From: Acinetobacter sedimenti
GTDB taxonomy: Bacteria; Pseudomonadota; Gammaproteobacteria; Pseudomonadales; Moraxellaceae
Direction of reading: 5' to 3'
Length of the DNA stretch: 64,000 bases
Assembly (NCBI RefSeq): GCF_022601685.1
Contig: NZ_JAKUML010000001.1
Location: 124,001 to 188,000 of the forward strand
The notes under the pieces are model-generated. The model was not told where the DNA came from and made no database searches. It worked only from the letters and a program-made list of their open reading frames with translations. Made by a program: the position numbers and the translations under genes. Shown piece by piece: positions 56,002 through 64,000 of this stretch. Every line of letters begins with the position of its first letter. Position 1 is the first letter of the stretch.

Positions 56002-56014
56002 TAGGTGATTCCTC

Positions 56015-56548
56015 ATGTCTCGTGTGGCTAAAGCCCCAGTAACTGTACCGAATGGTGTAACAGTTACTCAGAACGGCCGGCAGGTCGAAGTGAAAGGCAG
56101 CAAAGGTACGTTGTCTCTCAACCTGCATGCGCTGGTCGAGCTAAAACAGGAAGAAGGTCAACTTCAAATTGCTCCTAAGCAAGAGTCGAAAGACGCTTGG
56201 ATGCAAGCTGGTACTGCTCGCGCTGTATTAAACAACCTTGTGAAGGGTGTAAGTGACGGTTTTGAACGTAAATTACAACTAATCGGTGTTGGTTATAAAG
56301 CTGCGGTGAAAGGTAATGTAGTTAACCTTAGCCTTGGTTTTTCTCATCCAATCGATTACAACTTGCCTGAAGGTGTGACAGCTGAAACACCTACTGCGAC
56401 TGAAATTATTTTGAAGTCTGCAAATAAGCAATTATTAGGTCAAGTTGCTTCTGAAATCCGTGGCTATCGTCCGCCAGAGCCTTATAAAGGTAAAGGTGTG
56501 CGTTATTCTGACGAAGTTGTACTTCGTAAAGAAGCTAAGAAGAAATAA
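56015..56548 (+). CDS. rplF: 50S ribosomal protein L6
   Basis: 177 aa, two duplicated domains; the C-terminal signature [19 protein letters not shown] is intact. It lies near the factor-binding site; changes in this tail cause aminoglycoside tolerance elsewhere, none seen. Confidence 0.98.
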   Translation: MSRVAKAPVTVPNGVTVTQNGRQVEVKGSKGTLSLNLHALVELKQEEGQLQIAPKQESKDAWMQAGTARAVLNNLVKGVSDGFERKLQLIGVGYKAAVKGNVVNLSLGFSHPIDYNLPEGVTAETPTATEIILKSANKQLLGQVASEIRGYRPPEPYKGKGVRYSDEVVLRKEAKKK

Positions 56549-56562
56549 GGCGCGAGGTTCTT

Positions 56563-56913
56563 ATGAACGAAAAGAAACAATCCCGCTTGCGTCGTGCAAA
56601 AAGCACACGCTTGCACATTCGTGCATTGGGTGCGACTCGTTTGTGTGTAAACCGCACACCGCGTCACATTTATGCGCAAGTTATCTCTGCAGATGGTGGC
56701 AAAGTATTGGCGCAAGCTTCTACTTTGGATGCAACTTTGCGTAGTGGTACTACGGGTAACGTTGATGCTGCAACTAAAGTTGGTGCATTGATCGCTGAAC
56801 GTGCGAAAGCTGCTGGCGTAACAAAAGTTGCATTTGACCGTTCTGGTTTTAAATTTCATGGTCGTATCAAAGCCTTGGCTGATGCTGCTCGTGAAAACGG
56901 CTTGGAGTTCTAA
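56563..56913 (+). CDS. rplR: 50S ribosomal protein L18
   Basis: 116 aa; basic N-terminus [20 protein letters not shown] then [15 protein letters not shown] and [21 protein letters not shown]. Binds 5S rRNA with L5. Confidence 0.98.
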   Translation: MNEKKQSRLRRAKSTRLHIRALGATRLCVNRTPRHIYAQVISADGGKVLAQASTLDATLRSGTTGNVDAATKVGALIAERAKAAGVTKVAFDRSGFKFHGRIKALADAARENGLEF

Positions 56914-56915
56914 TC

Positions 56916-57413
56916 ATGGCTAAAGTTGAACAAAACGAAGGTCTTGTTGAAAAGCTGGTTGCCGTTGATCGTGTAGCCAAAGTGGTTAAAGGTGGTCGTA
57001 TCTTCTCTTTCACAGCATTAACTGTTGTAGGTGATGGTAACGGTCGCGTAGGTTTTGGTCGTGGTAAAGCACGTGAAGTTCCAGCTGCTATTCAAAAAGC
57101 ACTTGAAGCTGCTCGTCGCAACATGATTACAGTTGACCTAAAAGGCACAACTTTACAACATCCTGTGAATGCGCGTCATGGTGCAAGCCGTGTGTACATG
57201 CAACCTGCATCTGAAGGTACTGGCGTAATTGCTGGTGGCGCAATGCGTGCTGTTTTAGAAGCAGCGGGTGTACATAACGTACTTGCGAAATGTTATGGCT
57301 CTACAAATGCCGCTAACGTAGTAAACGCAACTTTTAATGGTTTGCGTGACATGACTTCTCCTGAGAAAGTCGCTGCGAAACGTGGTAAATCAGTAGAAGA
57401 AATTCAAGGGTAA
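56916..57413 (+). CDS. rpsE: 30S ribosomal protein S5
   Basis: 165 aa; double-stranded RNA-binding N-terminal domain ([19 protein letters not shown]) and the [18 protein letters not shown] loop where spectinomycin-resistance changes occur; the loop has normal length. Translational accuracy protein. Confidence 0.98.
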   Translation: MAKVEQNEGLVEKLVAVDRVAKVVKGGRIFSFTALTVVGDGNGRVGFGRGKAREVPAAIQKALEAARRNMITVDLKGTTLQHPVNARHGASRVYMQPASEGTGVIAGGAMRAVLEAAGVHNVLAKCYGSTNAANVVNATFNGLRDMTSPEKVAAKRGKSVEEIQG

Positions 57414-57418
57414 TAATC

Positions 57419-57595
57419 ATGAAAACGATTAAAGTTACCCAGACTAAATCATCAGCGCATCGTTTGAAAAATCACAAACTTTGCCTACAAGGTTTAGGTC
57501 TGCGTCGCATTGGTCATACTGTAGAAGTTGTTGATACTCCTTCTAACCGCGGTATGATCAATAAAGTCTACTATATGGTTAGTGTAGAGGAATAA
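57419..57595 (+). CDS. rpmD: 50S ribosomal protein L30
   Basis: 58 aa, too short for common ORF cut-offs. Reads [20 protein letters not shown] at the start, then [21 protein letters not shown] and [11 protein letters not shown] 57419, TAA 57593-57595, nested correctly between rpsE and rplO as in the spc operon. Confidence 0.96.
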   Translation: MKTIKVTQTKSSAHRLKNHKLCLQGLGLRRIGHTVEVVDTPSNRGMINKVYYMVSVEE

Positions 57596-57599
57596 GCCC

Positions 57600-58040
57600 A
57601 TGACTCTGCGTTTAAATGAACTTGCACCTGCAGAAGGTGCAAAACGTGACAATCTTCGTCTAGGTCGCGGTATCGGTTCTGGTGTCGGTAAGACTGGTGG
57701 TCGTGGTGTGAAAGGTCAAAAATCACGTAAAAGTGGTGGTGTTCGCCCAGGCTTCGAAGGTGGTCAAACAGCGTTGTATCGTCGTTTACCGAAATTTGGT
57801 TTTACTAGCCAAATCGCATTAAAAACAGCTGAAGTACGTTTGTCTGAGCTTGCTAAAGTTGAAGGTGATATCGTTTCACTAGAAACTTTGAAAGCTGCGA
57901 ACGTAGTACGTAAAGATATGTTGCGTGCTCGTATTGTACTTTCTGGTGATGTTGCTCGTGCATTCACTATTCAAGGTGTTGCATTGACTAAGGGTGCGAA
58001 AGCTGCTGTTGAAGCGGCTGGTGGTAAAGTCGAGGAGTAA
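57600..58040 (+). CDS. rplO: 50S ribosomal protein L15
   Basis: 146 aa; [20 protein letters not shown] and the glycine-rich [22 protein letters not shown] tail that threads into 23S rRNA. Starts 4 bp after rpmD. Confidence 0.98.
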   Translation: MTLRLNELAPAEGAKRDNLRLGRGIGSGVGKTGGRGVKGQKSRKSGGVRPGFEGGQTALYRRLPKFGFTSQIALKTAEVRLSELAKVEGDIVSLETLKAANVVRKDMLRARIVLSGDVARAFTIQGVALTKGAKAAVEAAGGKVEE

Positions 58041-58046
58041 TCGTCG

Positions 58047-59399
58047 GTGTCTATGTCTCCTAGTTCTTCGGGTCATGTGCATTTGCAAAAAGGGCAACCT
58101 TTTTATGTGAAGTATCGTGAAATTATTAACCGATTGATGTTCCTTGTTGGAGCATTATTGGTGTTTCGACTAGGAGCGCATATACCTGTACCTGGTATTA
58201 ATAATGCTGCACTAGAGAATTTATTTAATGCAAACCAAGGAACTATCCTTGGTATGTTTAATATGTTCTCTGGTGGTGCGTTAGAGCGTATGTCGATTCT
58301 TGCGCTTGGGATCATGCCGTATATTTCGGCATCGATCATTGTGCAGCTCATGTCTTCTGTCGTGCCTTCGTTAGAAGCATTAAAGAAAGAAGGTGAGCAA
58401 GGTAAACGTAAAATCCAACAATATACTCGTCAGGGTACATTATTACTTGCACTGGTTCAGTCAGTCGGTATGTGTGCTGGTTTGATTAGTCAAGGGATTA
58501 CGTTATCTACAGGCTTAGCATTTTATGTTCCTGCTGTGACCTCTTTGGTTGCAGGTACCATGTTTTTGATGTGGTTGGGTGAGCAAATTACTGAGCGTGG
58601 TGTAGGTAATGGTATCTCGATGATTATCTTTGCAGGTATTGTTGCAGGTTTACCAACATTGGTGATGCAAACTTTCTCATCTGTTGAAAGCGGACAGAGT
58701 AGTTTGATTGCGATATTAGTGTTTGCGGTATTGTCTTTGATCGTTTTGGCGGCCATTGTCTTTATCGAAAAAGCACAACGTCGTGTCCCAGTGAACTATG
58801 CACAAAAGCAGCAAGGTCGTCGTGTCTTTACTGCACAGCAGACACATTTGCCATTAAAGATTAATATGGCGGGTGTGATTCCTGCGATCTTTGCAAGCTC
58901 ACTGCTATTGTTCCCTGCAAGTTTGGGTCAATGGGTGGGAAGTAATGATCCAGATGCGGGCATTATTAAACGTGCTTTACAAGATTTGGCATTGGTTTTG
59001 TCACCTGGACAGCCGTTATATTTAATTCTGTTCGGTGCTTTAATTATCTTCTTCTGTTACTTCTATACCGCTTTGGTATTTAGTCCTAAAGAAGTTGCTG
59101 AGAATCTAAAACGTAGTGGTGCATATGTGCCAGGTATTCGCCCAGGTGAACAGACGTCACGGTATTTAGATCATATTCTCAATCGGTTGACCTTCATCGG
59201 TGCGATCTATATGACCATCATCTGCTTGATGCCGATGGTGCTACAAAGCTCTTTCGGTGTGCCATTTTATTTAGGTGGAACATCGTTGCTGATTGTTGTG
59301 GTTGTTGTGATGGATTTTATGGCACAGCTACAAGCTCATTTAACATCGCATCAATATGATAATCAAACATTGATGAAAAAATCGACCGCTCAACCATAA
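58047..59399 (+). CDS. secY: Preprotein translocase subunit SecY
   Basis: 450 aa with ten membrane helices; the channel-forming subunit of SecYEG. Plug/TM2 region [29 protein letters not shown], cytoplasmic loop C4 [18 protein letters not shown], and the C5 loop [15 protein letters not shown] that contacts SecA and ribosomes. I use the GTG at 58047, nine bases after GAGGAG; the ATG two codons on (58053) is the alternative. Confidence 0.97.
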   Translation: MSMSPSSSGHVHLQKGQPFYVKYREIINRLMFLVGALLVFRLGAHIPVPGINNAALENLFNANQGTILGMFNMFSGGALERMSILALGIMPYISASIIVQLMSSVVPSLEALKKEGEQGKRKIQQYTRQGTLLLALVQSVGMCAGLISQGITLSTGLAFYVPAVTSLVAGTMFLMWLGEQITERGVGNGISMIIFAGIVAGLPTLVMQTFSSVESGQSSLIAILVFAVLSLIVLAAIVFIEKAQRRVPVNYAQKQQGRRVFTAQQTHLPLKINMAGVIPAIFASSLLLFPASLGQWVGSNDPDAGIIKRALQDLALVLSPGQPLYLILFGALIIFFCYFYTALVFSPKEVAENLKRSGAYVPGIRPGEQTSRYLDHILNRLTFIGAIYMTIICLMPMVLQSSFGVPFYLGGTSLLIVVVVVMDFMAQLQAHLTSHQYDNQTLMKKSTAQP

Positions 59400-59421
59400 G
59401 TTGGAGCAATAGAGGTTTATC

Positions 59422-59538
59422 ATGAAAGTTCAAGCTTCAGTGAAAAAAATTTGTGGTAACTGTAAAGTTATCCGTCGTAATGGGGTGATTCGCGTAATTT
59501 GTAGCGCAGAGCCTCGTCATAAACAACGTCAAGGTTAA
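59422..59538 (+). CDS. rpmJ: 50S ribosomal protein L36
   Basis: 38 aa. [19 protein letters not shown] with Cys11, Cys14, Cys27 and His32 (ICSAEPRH), the zinc-binding C+ form. Last gene of the spc unit, as in E. coli. Confidence 0.96.
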   Translation: MKVQASVKKICGNCKVIRRNGVIRVICSAEPRHKQRQG

Positions 59539-59555
59539 TCTTAATCTTAGACCTG

Positions 59556-59584
59556 TTGATTTATTAGGTTTTTTGGGTTAATAT
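59556..59584 (+). promoter_or_regulatory. Probable promoter of the alpha operon
   Basis: -35 TTGATT (59556-59561), 17-bp spacer, -10 TAATAT (59579-59584) in the rpmJ-rpsM gap. The predicted transcript starts at about 59591, about 55 nt before rpsM. Confidence 0.65.
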
Positions 59585-59611
59585 CCGCCCCTCAAGATTT
59601 TTGTGGGGCGG
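59585..59611 (+). other. GC-rich inverted repeat overlapping the alpha operon start
   Basis: CCGCCCC and GGGGCGG, perfect 7-bp arms with a 13-base loop, placed directly after the -10 box. No T-run follows, so it is not a terminator. Only transcripts reading through from the spc unit would contain the complete stem. Confidence 0.6.
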
Positions 59612-59646
59612 CTCATTATCACGAGTGCCTTGTTGGAGAAAAGTCA

Positions 59647-60003
59647 ATGGCTCGTATTGCCGGTGTAAACATTCCGGATAACAAGCATGCTGTTATCTCT
59701 CTTACGTATATCTTTGGTGTTGGTCTTCACACTGCTAAGAACATCTTGGCTGCTGTGGGTATCGCTCAAACAACGAAGATTCGTGAATTGGATGACGCTC
59801 AGCTAGATGCGATTCGCTCGGAAATTGCTAAGGTTCCTACCGAAGGTGATTTACGTCGTGAAATTTCCATGAACATTAAACGTTTAATGGATTTAGGTTG
59901 CTACCGCGGCCTTCGTCATCGTCGCAGCTTGCCTGTCCGTGGTCAACGCACCAAAACTAACGCACGTACCCGTAAAGGTCCGCGCAAACCGATTAAAAAG
60001 TAA
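59647..60003 (+). CDS. rpsM: 30S ribosomal protein S13
   Basis: 118 aa; [24 protein letters not shown] and the C-terminal [24 protein letters not shown]. Contacts P-site tRNA and bridges to the 50S. First gene of the alpha unit. Confidence 0.98.
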   Translation: MARIAGVNIPDNKHAVISLTYIFGVGLHTAKNILAAVGIAQTTKIRELDDAQLDAIRSEIAKVPTEGDLRREISMNIKRLMDLGCYRGLRHRRSLPVRGQRTKTNARTRKGPRKPIKK

Positions 60004-60022
60004 GATTTTTGGAAGCTAAAAG

Positions 60023-60409
60023 ATGGCTAAAGATACTCGCACACGCAAGAAGGTCTCTCGTACCGTCTCTGAAGGTGTTGCACACATTCACGCGTCTTTT
60101 AATAACACCATTGTAACGATTACCGATCGTCAAGGTAATGCATTGGCTTGGGCTACCTCTGGTGGACAAGGCTTCCGTGGATCACGTAAATCAACTCCGT
60201 TTGCTGCTCAGGTAGCGGCTGAAGTTGCTGGTAAAGCAGCTTTGGACTACGGTTTGAAAAACTTGGACGTCCTTGTAAAAGGTCCTGGTCCAGGTCGTGA
60301 ATCTGCGGTTCGTGCATTAGGTGCAGTGGGTTATAAGATTAACAGCATTACCGATGTGACCCCAATTCCTCACAACGGTTGCCGTCCACCTAAAAAACGT
60401 CGCGTGTAA
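60023..60409 (+). CDS. rpsK: 30S ribosomal protein S11
   Basis: 128 aa; [40 protein letters not shown] and the terminal [17 protein letters not shown]. Forms the mRNA cleft of the platform. Confidence 0.98.
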   Translation: MAKDTRTRKKVSRTVSEGVAHIHASFNNTIVTITDRQGNALAWATSGGQGFRGSRKSTPFAAQVAAEVAGKAALDYGLKNLDVLVKGPGPGRESAVRALGAVGYKINSITDVTPIPHNGCRPPKKRRV

Positions 60410-60421
60410 GGAGAAACATTC

Positions 60422-61048
60422 ATGGCTCGTTATATTGGTCCTAAATGCAAACTCTCTCGCCGCGAAGGGACAGACCTGCAACTTAAATCTGGCGTTAAAC
60501 CTTTTGACGTCAAAACTAAAAAACATGCTAAAGCGCCTGGTCAACATGGCGGGGCTCGTGGCAGTAAGCAATCTGAGTATTCACTACAATTACGTGAAAA
60601 ACAAAAAGTACGTCGTATGTACGGTGTTTTAGAGCGTCAATTTAGTAATTACTATAAAGAAGCTGCTCGTGTAAAAGGTGCAACTGGTGAAAACTTGTTG
60701 AAACTCCTTGAAAGCCGTTTAGATAACGTTGTTTATCGTATGGGCTTTGGTTCTACTCGTGCAGAAGCTCGTCAGTTAGTTTCTCACCGTAGCATTACTT
60801 TGAATGGTCGCCGTGTAAATATTGCATCAATTCAAGTGAAAGCAGGTGATGTGATTGCTGTGCATGAAGGCGCTAAACAACAATTACGTATTAAAAACGC
60901 AATTGAATTAGCGACTCAACGTGGTATTCCAGAGTGGGTTGATGTAGATCACTCTAAATTGGAAGGCACGTTTAAATCTGCACCAGATCGCGCTGATCTA
61001 TCTGCTGAAATTAATGAAAGCTTGATTGTAGAATTGTATTCTAAATAA
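60422..61048 (+). CDS. rpsD: 30S ribosomal protein S4
   Basis: 208 aa. N-terminal [21 protein letters not shown], then the S4 RNA-binding domain ([23 protein letters not shown]). It nucleates 16S folding and in E. coli represses the alpha operon through a leader pseudoknot. A pseudoknot is not obvious in the short leader here. Confidence 0.98.
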   Translation: MARYIGPKCKLSRREGTDLQLKSGVKPFDVKTKKHAKAPGQHGGARGSKQSEYSLQLREKQKVRRMYGVLERQFSNYYKEAARVKGATGENLLKLLESRLDNVVYRMGFGSTRAEARQLVSHRSITLNGRRVNIASIQVKAGDVIAVHEGAKQQLRIKNAIELATQRGIPEWVDVDHSKLEGTFKSAPDRADLSAEINESLIVELYSK

Positions 61049-61064
61049 TCCTTGAGGTGGCAAT

Positions 61065-62072
61065 ATGACGCGTACTGCAAACGAGTTCCTTACTCCGCAA
61101 GCGATCAAAGTCGATGCGGTTACAGGAACCTCGGCAAAAGTAATTCTTGAGCCTTTAGAGCGTGGTTTCGGTCACACTCTTGGTAATGCTTTGCGTCGCA
61201 TTCTATTGTCTTCTCTACCTGGCGCTGCTGTGGTAGAGGTGGAAATAGAAGGTGTCGAGCATGAGTACAGTACCTTAGAAGGCTTGCAGCAGGATATCGT
61301 CGAGCTCTTGCTGAATCTAAAAGGGTTGTCAATTAAACTGTTCGATCAGAGCGAAGCATATTTAACATTAGACAAACAAGGCGCTGGAGAAGTAACTGCA
61401 GCTGATCTTCGTTTGCCACATAATGTTGAAGTTGCAAATCCTGAACATGTATTGGGTACTTTGAGTGCTAATGGTCATTTAAAAATGCGACTAAAAGTTG
61501 CTCAAGGTCGTGGTTATGAGCCATCTGATGCGCGTTTCCCTGAAGGTGAAACTCGTCCAGTGGGTCGTTTACAGCTTGATGCAAGCTATAGTCCAATCAC
61601 TCGTGTGTCATACACAGTCGAAAGTGCTCGTGTAGAACAACGTACTGACTTGGATAAGTTGGTTATTGATCTTGAAACCAATGGTACTGTTGATCCTGAA
61701 GAAGCGATTCGTAAGGCAGCTACTATTTTGCAACAACAAATCGCGATTTTTGTTGATTTGCAAAAAGATCAAGCCCCTGTTGCACAAGAACCACGTGAAG
61801 AGGTCGATCCGATCTTACTTCGTCCAGTGGATGATTTGGAGCTTACTGTTCGTTCGGCGAACTGTTTGAAAGCAGAAAATATTTACTACATTGGTGATCT
61901 TGTTCAACGTACTGAAGTTGAGTTGTTGAAAACTCCTAACTTAGGTAAGAAATCGTTGACTGAGATTAAAGATGTGTTGGCTTCTAAAGGCTTACAACTC
62001 GGCATGCGCTTAGAAAACTGGCCACCAGCTAGTTTGCGTATGGACGATCGTTTTGCCTATCGTAGCCGTTAA
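61065..62072 (+). CDS. rpoA: DNA-directed RNA polymerase alpha subunit
   Basis: 335 aa. N-terminal assembly domain with the [20 protein letters not shown] signature; C-terminal domain from about 250 with [22 protein letters not shown] and [16 protein letters not shown], the part that binds UP elements and activators. Located in the alpha unit between rpsD and rplQ as usual. Confidence 0.98.
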   Translation: MTRTANEFLTPQAIKVDAVTGTSAKVILEPLERGFGHTLGNALRRILLSSLPGAAVVEVEIEGVEHEYSTLEGLQQDIVELLLNLKGLSIKLFDQSEAYLTLDKQGAGEVTAADLRLPHNVEVANPEHVLGTLSANGHLKMRLKVAQGRGYEPSDARFPEGETRPVGRLQLDASYSPITRVSYTVESARVEQRTDLDKLVIDLETNGTVDPEEAIRKAATILQQQIAIFVDLQKDQAPVAQEPREEVDPILLRPVDDLELTVRSANCLKAENIYYIGDLVQRTEVELLKTPNLGKKSLTEIKDVLASKGLQLGMRLENWPPASLRMDDRFAYRSR

Positions 62073-62091
62073 TTGAGTAGGACTATTCACC

Positions 62092-62466
62092 ATGCGTCAT
62101 CGTAATAGTGGTGTTAAATTAGGCCGTACTAGCAGCCATCGCAAAGCGTTGTTCCAAAATTTGACGAATGCTCTTGTAGAGCATGAGTTAATTAAAACAA
62201 CTTTGCCAAAAGCGAAAGAACTTCGCCGTGTTGCTGAGCCTTTGATCACCTTAGCGAAAAACGATACTGTTGCAAACCGCCGTTTGGCATTTGCTCGTAC
62301 TCGTTCAGCTGCAACTGTTGGTAAATTATTTACCGTTCTTGGCCCTCGTTATAAAGAACGTAACGGCGGTTATCTACGTGTGCTTAAAGCAGGCTTCCGT
62401 GCAGGTGATGCTGCGCCAATGGCTTATGTTGAGCTTGTAGATCGTGAGATCAAATCTGCAGAATAA
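62092..62466 (+). CDS. rplQ: 50S ribosomal protein L17
   Basis: 124 aa; [24 protein letters not shown] start and the C-terminal [27 protein letters not shown]. Lies near the tunnel exit. Last gene of the supercluster. Confidence 0.98.
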   Translation: MRHRNSGVKLGRTSSHRKALFQNLTNALVEHELIKTTLPKAKELRRVAEPLITLAKNDTVANRRLAFARTRSAATVGKLFTVLGPRYKERNGGYLRVLKAGFRAGDAAPMAYVELVDREIKSAE

Positions 62467-62482
62467 TTCTATTATTCGCAAT

Positions 62483-62513
62483 AAAAAAGGTCAGCTTATG
62501 CTGACCTTTTTTG
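62483..62513 (+). terminator. Rho-independent terminator of the ribosomal supercluster
   Basis: AAAAAGGTCAGC-TTAT-GCTGACCTTTTT hairpin with T-run, 17 bp past rplQ. Confidence 0.93.
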
Positions 62514-62644
62514 TGTTTGTGATTTTTCTAAATATATTCCTTACGGCTTATATATGACTAGGGCGGTGTATTTTGTTTAGCCAACAATTGCTGTGAAAGA
62601 CTATGATATGGATGAACTAGTTGTGGTGATTATGGGGGGGATTT

Positions 62645-62868
62645 ATTGACAATTACAAAGTAGAGGAACATCCATATCTAACCAGTAGTGTAAAGGCTTT
62701 AATTAATTTCATTATTGTTCTTAATTTTGGTTGCTGGAAAAGCCTTTATAAATGATACATTGACCTACTATGGATTTACGCTGAACTTTTTAGTCGCTAC
62801 AGTAATATAGTCATTTCTAGCGGTTACTTTTAGCTTTATAGAGTTTGTTTTTAAAGGACGTAAATAAC
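62645..62868 (+). pseudogene. Degraded small two-helix membrane protein gene
   Basis: Two overlapping frames together read like a ~75-aa protein. The first begins DNYKVEEHPYLTSSVKALIN and has a hydrophobic segment (FIIVLNFGCW). The second, after a shift near 62730-62745, reads GKAFINDTLTYYGFTLNFLVATVI, a TAG stop, then SFLAVTFSFIEFVFKGRK and TAA at 62866-62868. The codon where Met is expected is ATT (62645), preceded by a G-run that could be a ribosome binding site. Lost start, frameshift and stop indicate decay. Function unknown. Confidence 0.6.
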
Positions 62869-63193
62869 TATTCAAAAAATCAAATGAGCTTATTTGTTAA
62901 TGATTATCAATATTTGCTTTTTTAAAACAATAGTGCTTAGATGGAAAACAAAACCATTTGATAAGCTGACCTTTTAGAAATCAATCGCAATTGATTGCTT
63001 TTGTAGGAAACTAAATTAATAAAAACAATCCTTTGAATGCTATCTAAAGTTAATGTTAGCTTGATTTTGCACGGTTGTATTTTCGATGATTTATCATGTT
63101 GTCATCGAATAAACATAAAAATTTCCCAAATTGACATTGTTCATTGTCAAGTTTGTGCTAGAGTAAGATCAAAGCAAAACTCGGAACAGAATA
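62869..63193. other. 325-bp intergenic region upstream of the flavin monooxygenase
   Basis: AT-rich. Holds the inverted repeat at 63131-63150 and the SD GGA before the ATG at 63194. No gene is visible. Confidence 0.6.
63131..63150. promoter_or_regulatory. Inverted repeat, probable operator of the monooxygenase gene
   Basis: Arms TTGACA and TGTCAA, 8 bases apart, 44 bp upstream of the start codon. The left arm is also a perfect sigma-70 -35 hexamer, so a bound repressor would mask the promoter. Confidence 0.5.
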
Positions 63194-64000
63194 ATGGCTC
63201 AGCATATTAATACATTGATCATCGGTGCAGGGATCTCGGGCATTGGTACAGCGGTACATCTCCAAAACGACGCACCGCAACGTGACTTCCTTATTTTTGA
63301 ACGTCGTGACCGTATCGGTGGGACTTGGAGTTTATTCCAATATCCAGGCATTCGTTCTGATTCAGATATGTCTACCTTTGGTTTTGAGTTTAAGCCGTGG
63401 CGCAAAGCGAGTGTACTTGCTGATGGGGCTGCAATTTGTGAATATCTGCAAGAAACTATTGATGAAAATAGATTAAATCAAAAAATTAAATTTAAGCATG
63501 CGATTGTATCTGCGAATTGGAATTCTGAAGCACAATTGTGGGAATTGAATGTTGATAACAATGGTAAAGCAGAGCAGTGGACTGCAAACTTTGTGGTGAG
63601 CTGTACTGGTTATTACAACTATGCCAACGGTTTCCAACCTGATTTTCCACAAGCAGATCGTTTCAAAGGGCAATTTATTCATCCACAGCATTGGCCTGAA
63701 AACCTAGATTTTGTCGGTAAAAAAGTGCTGATCATAGGTAGTGGTGCAACGGCGATTACATTGGTACCTGCGATGGCAAAACAAGGTGCAATCGTGACCA
63801 TGCTTCAACGCTCACCGACTTATATTGCGACGGTGCCTTCAGTCGATATGGTGTACAAAACCATGCAGAAATTTATGTCGGAAGATCGTGCATATCAACT
63901 GACGCGTAAACGTAACATCGCTGTGCAACGTGGGATCTATGCTTTTGCAAAAGCACAGCCTAAGCTGTTACGCAAATTGCTCCTTGCAGGTGTAAAACAA
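63194..64000 (+). CDS. Baeyer-Villiger-type flavin-containing monooxygenase, 5' part
   Basis: 269 codons, open to the right edge. FAD-binding GAGISG at 11-16, and the Baeyer-Villiger fingerprint FxGxxxHxxxWP is exact at 157-168 (FKGQFIHPQHWP). The second, NADPH-binding Rossmann loop GSGATA follows. These enzymes insert an oxygen into ketones or oxidise sulfides with NADPH and O2. Relatives in Acinetobacter include cyclohexanone and long-chain ketone monooxygenases and the EthA-like group; the substrate here cannot be assigned. Confidence 0.88.
   Translation, partial: MAQHINTLIIGAGISGIGTAVHLQNDAPQRDFLIFERRDRIGGTWSLFQYPGIRSDSDMSTFGFEFKPWRKASVLADGAAICEYLQETIDENRLNQKIKFKHAIVSANWNSEAQLWELNVDNNGKAEQWTANFVVSCTGYYNYANGFQPDFPQADRFKGQFIHPQHWPENLDFVGKKVLIIGSGATAITLVPAMAKQGAIVTMLQRSPTYIATVPSVDMVYKTMQKFMSEDRAYQLTRKRNIAVQRGIYAFAKAQPKLLRKLLLAGVKQ

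Noticed and set aside
59585-59611. GC-rich hairpin as a terminator of the spc operon
   Set aside because: No T-run after the second arm, and it overlaps the alpha promoter start region.
62805-62815. TATAGTC motif near 62.8 kb as a third copy of the 107-bp element
   Set aside because: No GACTATA partner at 107 bp and none of the conserved core follows; it lies inside the degraded membrane-protein gene.
62897-62916. Fur-box-like sequence upstream of the monooxygenase
   Set aside because: Roughly 13 of 16 positions match in AT-rich DNA, but it is about 280 bp from the start codon and no iron-related gene is visible.

Overview
The window is a chromosomal segment of a gammaproteobacterium of the Moraxellaceae, almost certainly an Acinetobacter. 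The pointers are the modest GC content, the protein sequences (for example the AdeT-type tandem pair, the TatT-like lipoprotein and the class of PlsB, PrlC and SerA), NsrR/Hmp, and a complete S10-spc-alpha ribosomal supercluster. The species cannot be settled from the sequence alone. No tRNA, rRNA, CRISPR array, prophage or insertion sequence is visible. The window is mostly core chromosome with a few eroded genes.

Layout. 1-4 kb: an FAD-linked 2-hydroxyacid (probably D-2-hydroxyglutarate) dehydrogenase divergent from serA, then the ygfX/sdhE pair and an acyl-CoA dehydrogenase. 4-9 kb: a TRAP-associated TatT-like lipoprotein, a rhombosortase-like intramembrane protease and a large TRAP permease, with no binding protein beside them. 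9-19 kb: a DMT exporter, a coiled-coil membrane protein, yheV-prlC, mscL, a GGCT-fold protein, ppiC-mutM, dsbC, pirin, GNAT and lipocalin. 19-21.3 kb: a divergent MFS/LysR pair in which both genes are broken. 21.3-28.5 kb: corA, a LOG-family hydrolase, comF-recG and two tandem AdeT-type periplasmic solute-binding-like proteins. 28.6-48.6 kb: plsB, tesB, a dicarboxylate/amino acid symporter, a glutamate/aspartate ABC operon (gltIJKL), a ferritin-like putative hydrolase, engB, a vWA lipoprotein, nsrR and hmp with an NsrR-like operator, a YjgR ATPase, a MOSC protein, a MetC-like enzyme and a glutamine amidotransferase. 48.6-62.5 kb: 28 genes from rpsJ to rplQ, including secY and rpoA, with recognisable promoters for the S10, spc and alpha units. 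The window ends in a degraded small membrane-protein gene and the 5' part of a Baeyer-Villiger-type flavin monooxygenase.

Themes. Nitrogen and acid metabolism are linked: SerA can make D-2-hydroxyglutarate and its divergent neighbour probably oxidises it. Glutamate and dicarboxylate uptake is represented by an ABC system, a symporter and a TRAP permease. Nitric oxide defence is a regulator-operator-enzyme unit.

The least expected observation is a dispersed element of exactly 107 bp, present twice in opposite orientation (9714-9820 and 42436-42542). The copies are 85/107 identical without gaps, and both end in the perfect inverted repeat TATAGTC/GACTATA. Other points of interest are the double decay of the MFS/LysR pair, the TRAP cluster without a binding protein, a GNRA-capped hairpin in the S10 leader, and an 18-bp tandem duplication inside the lipocalin signal peptide.
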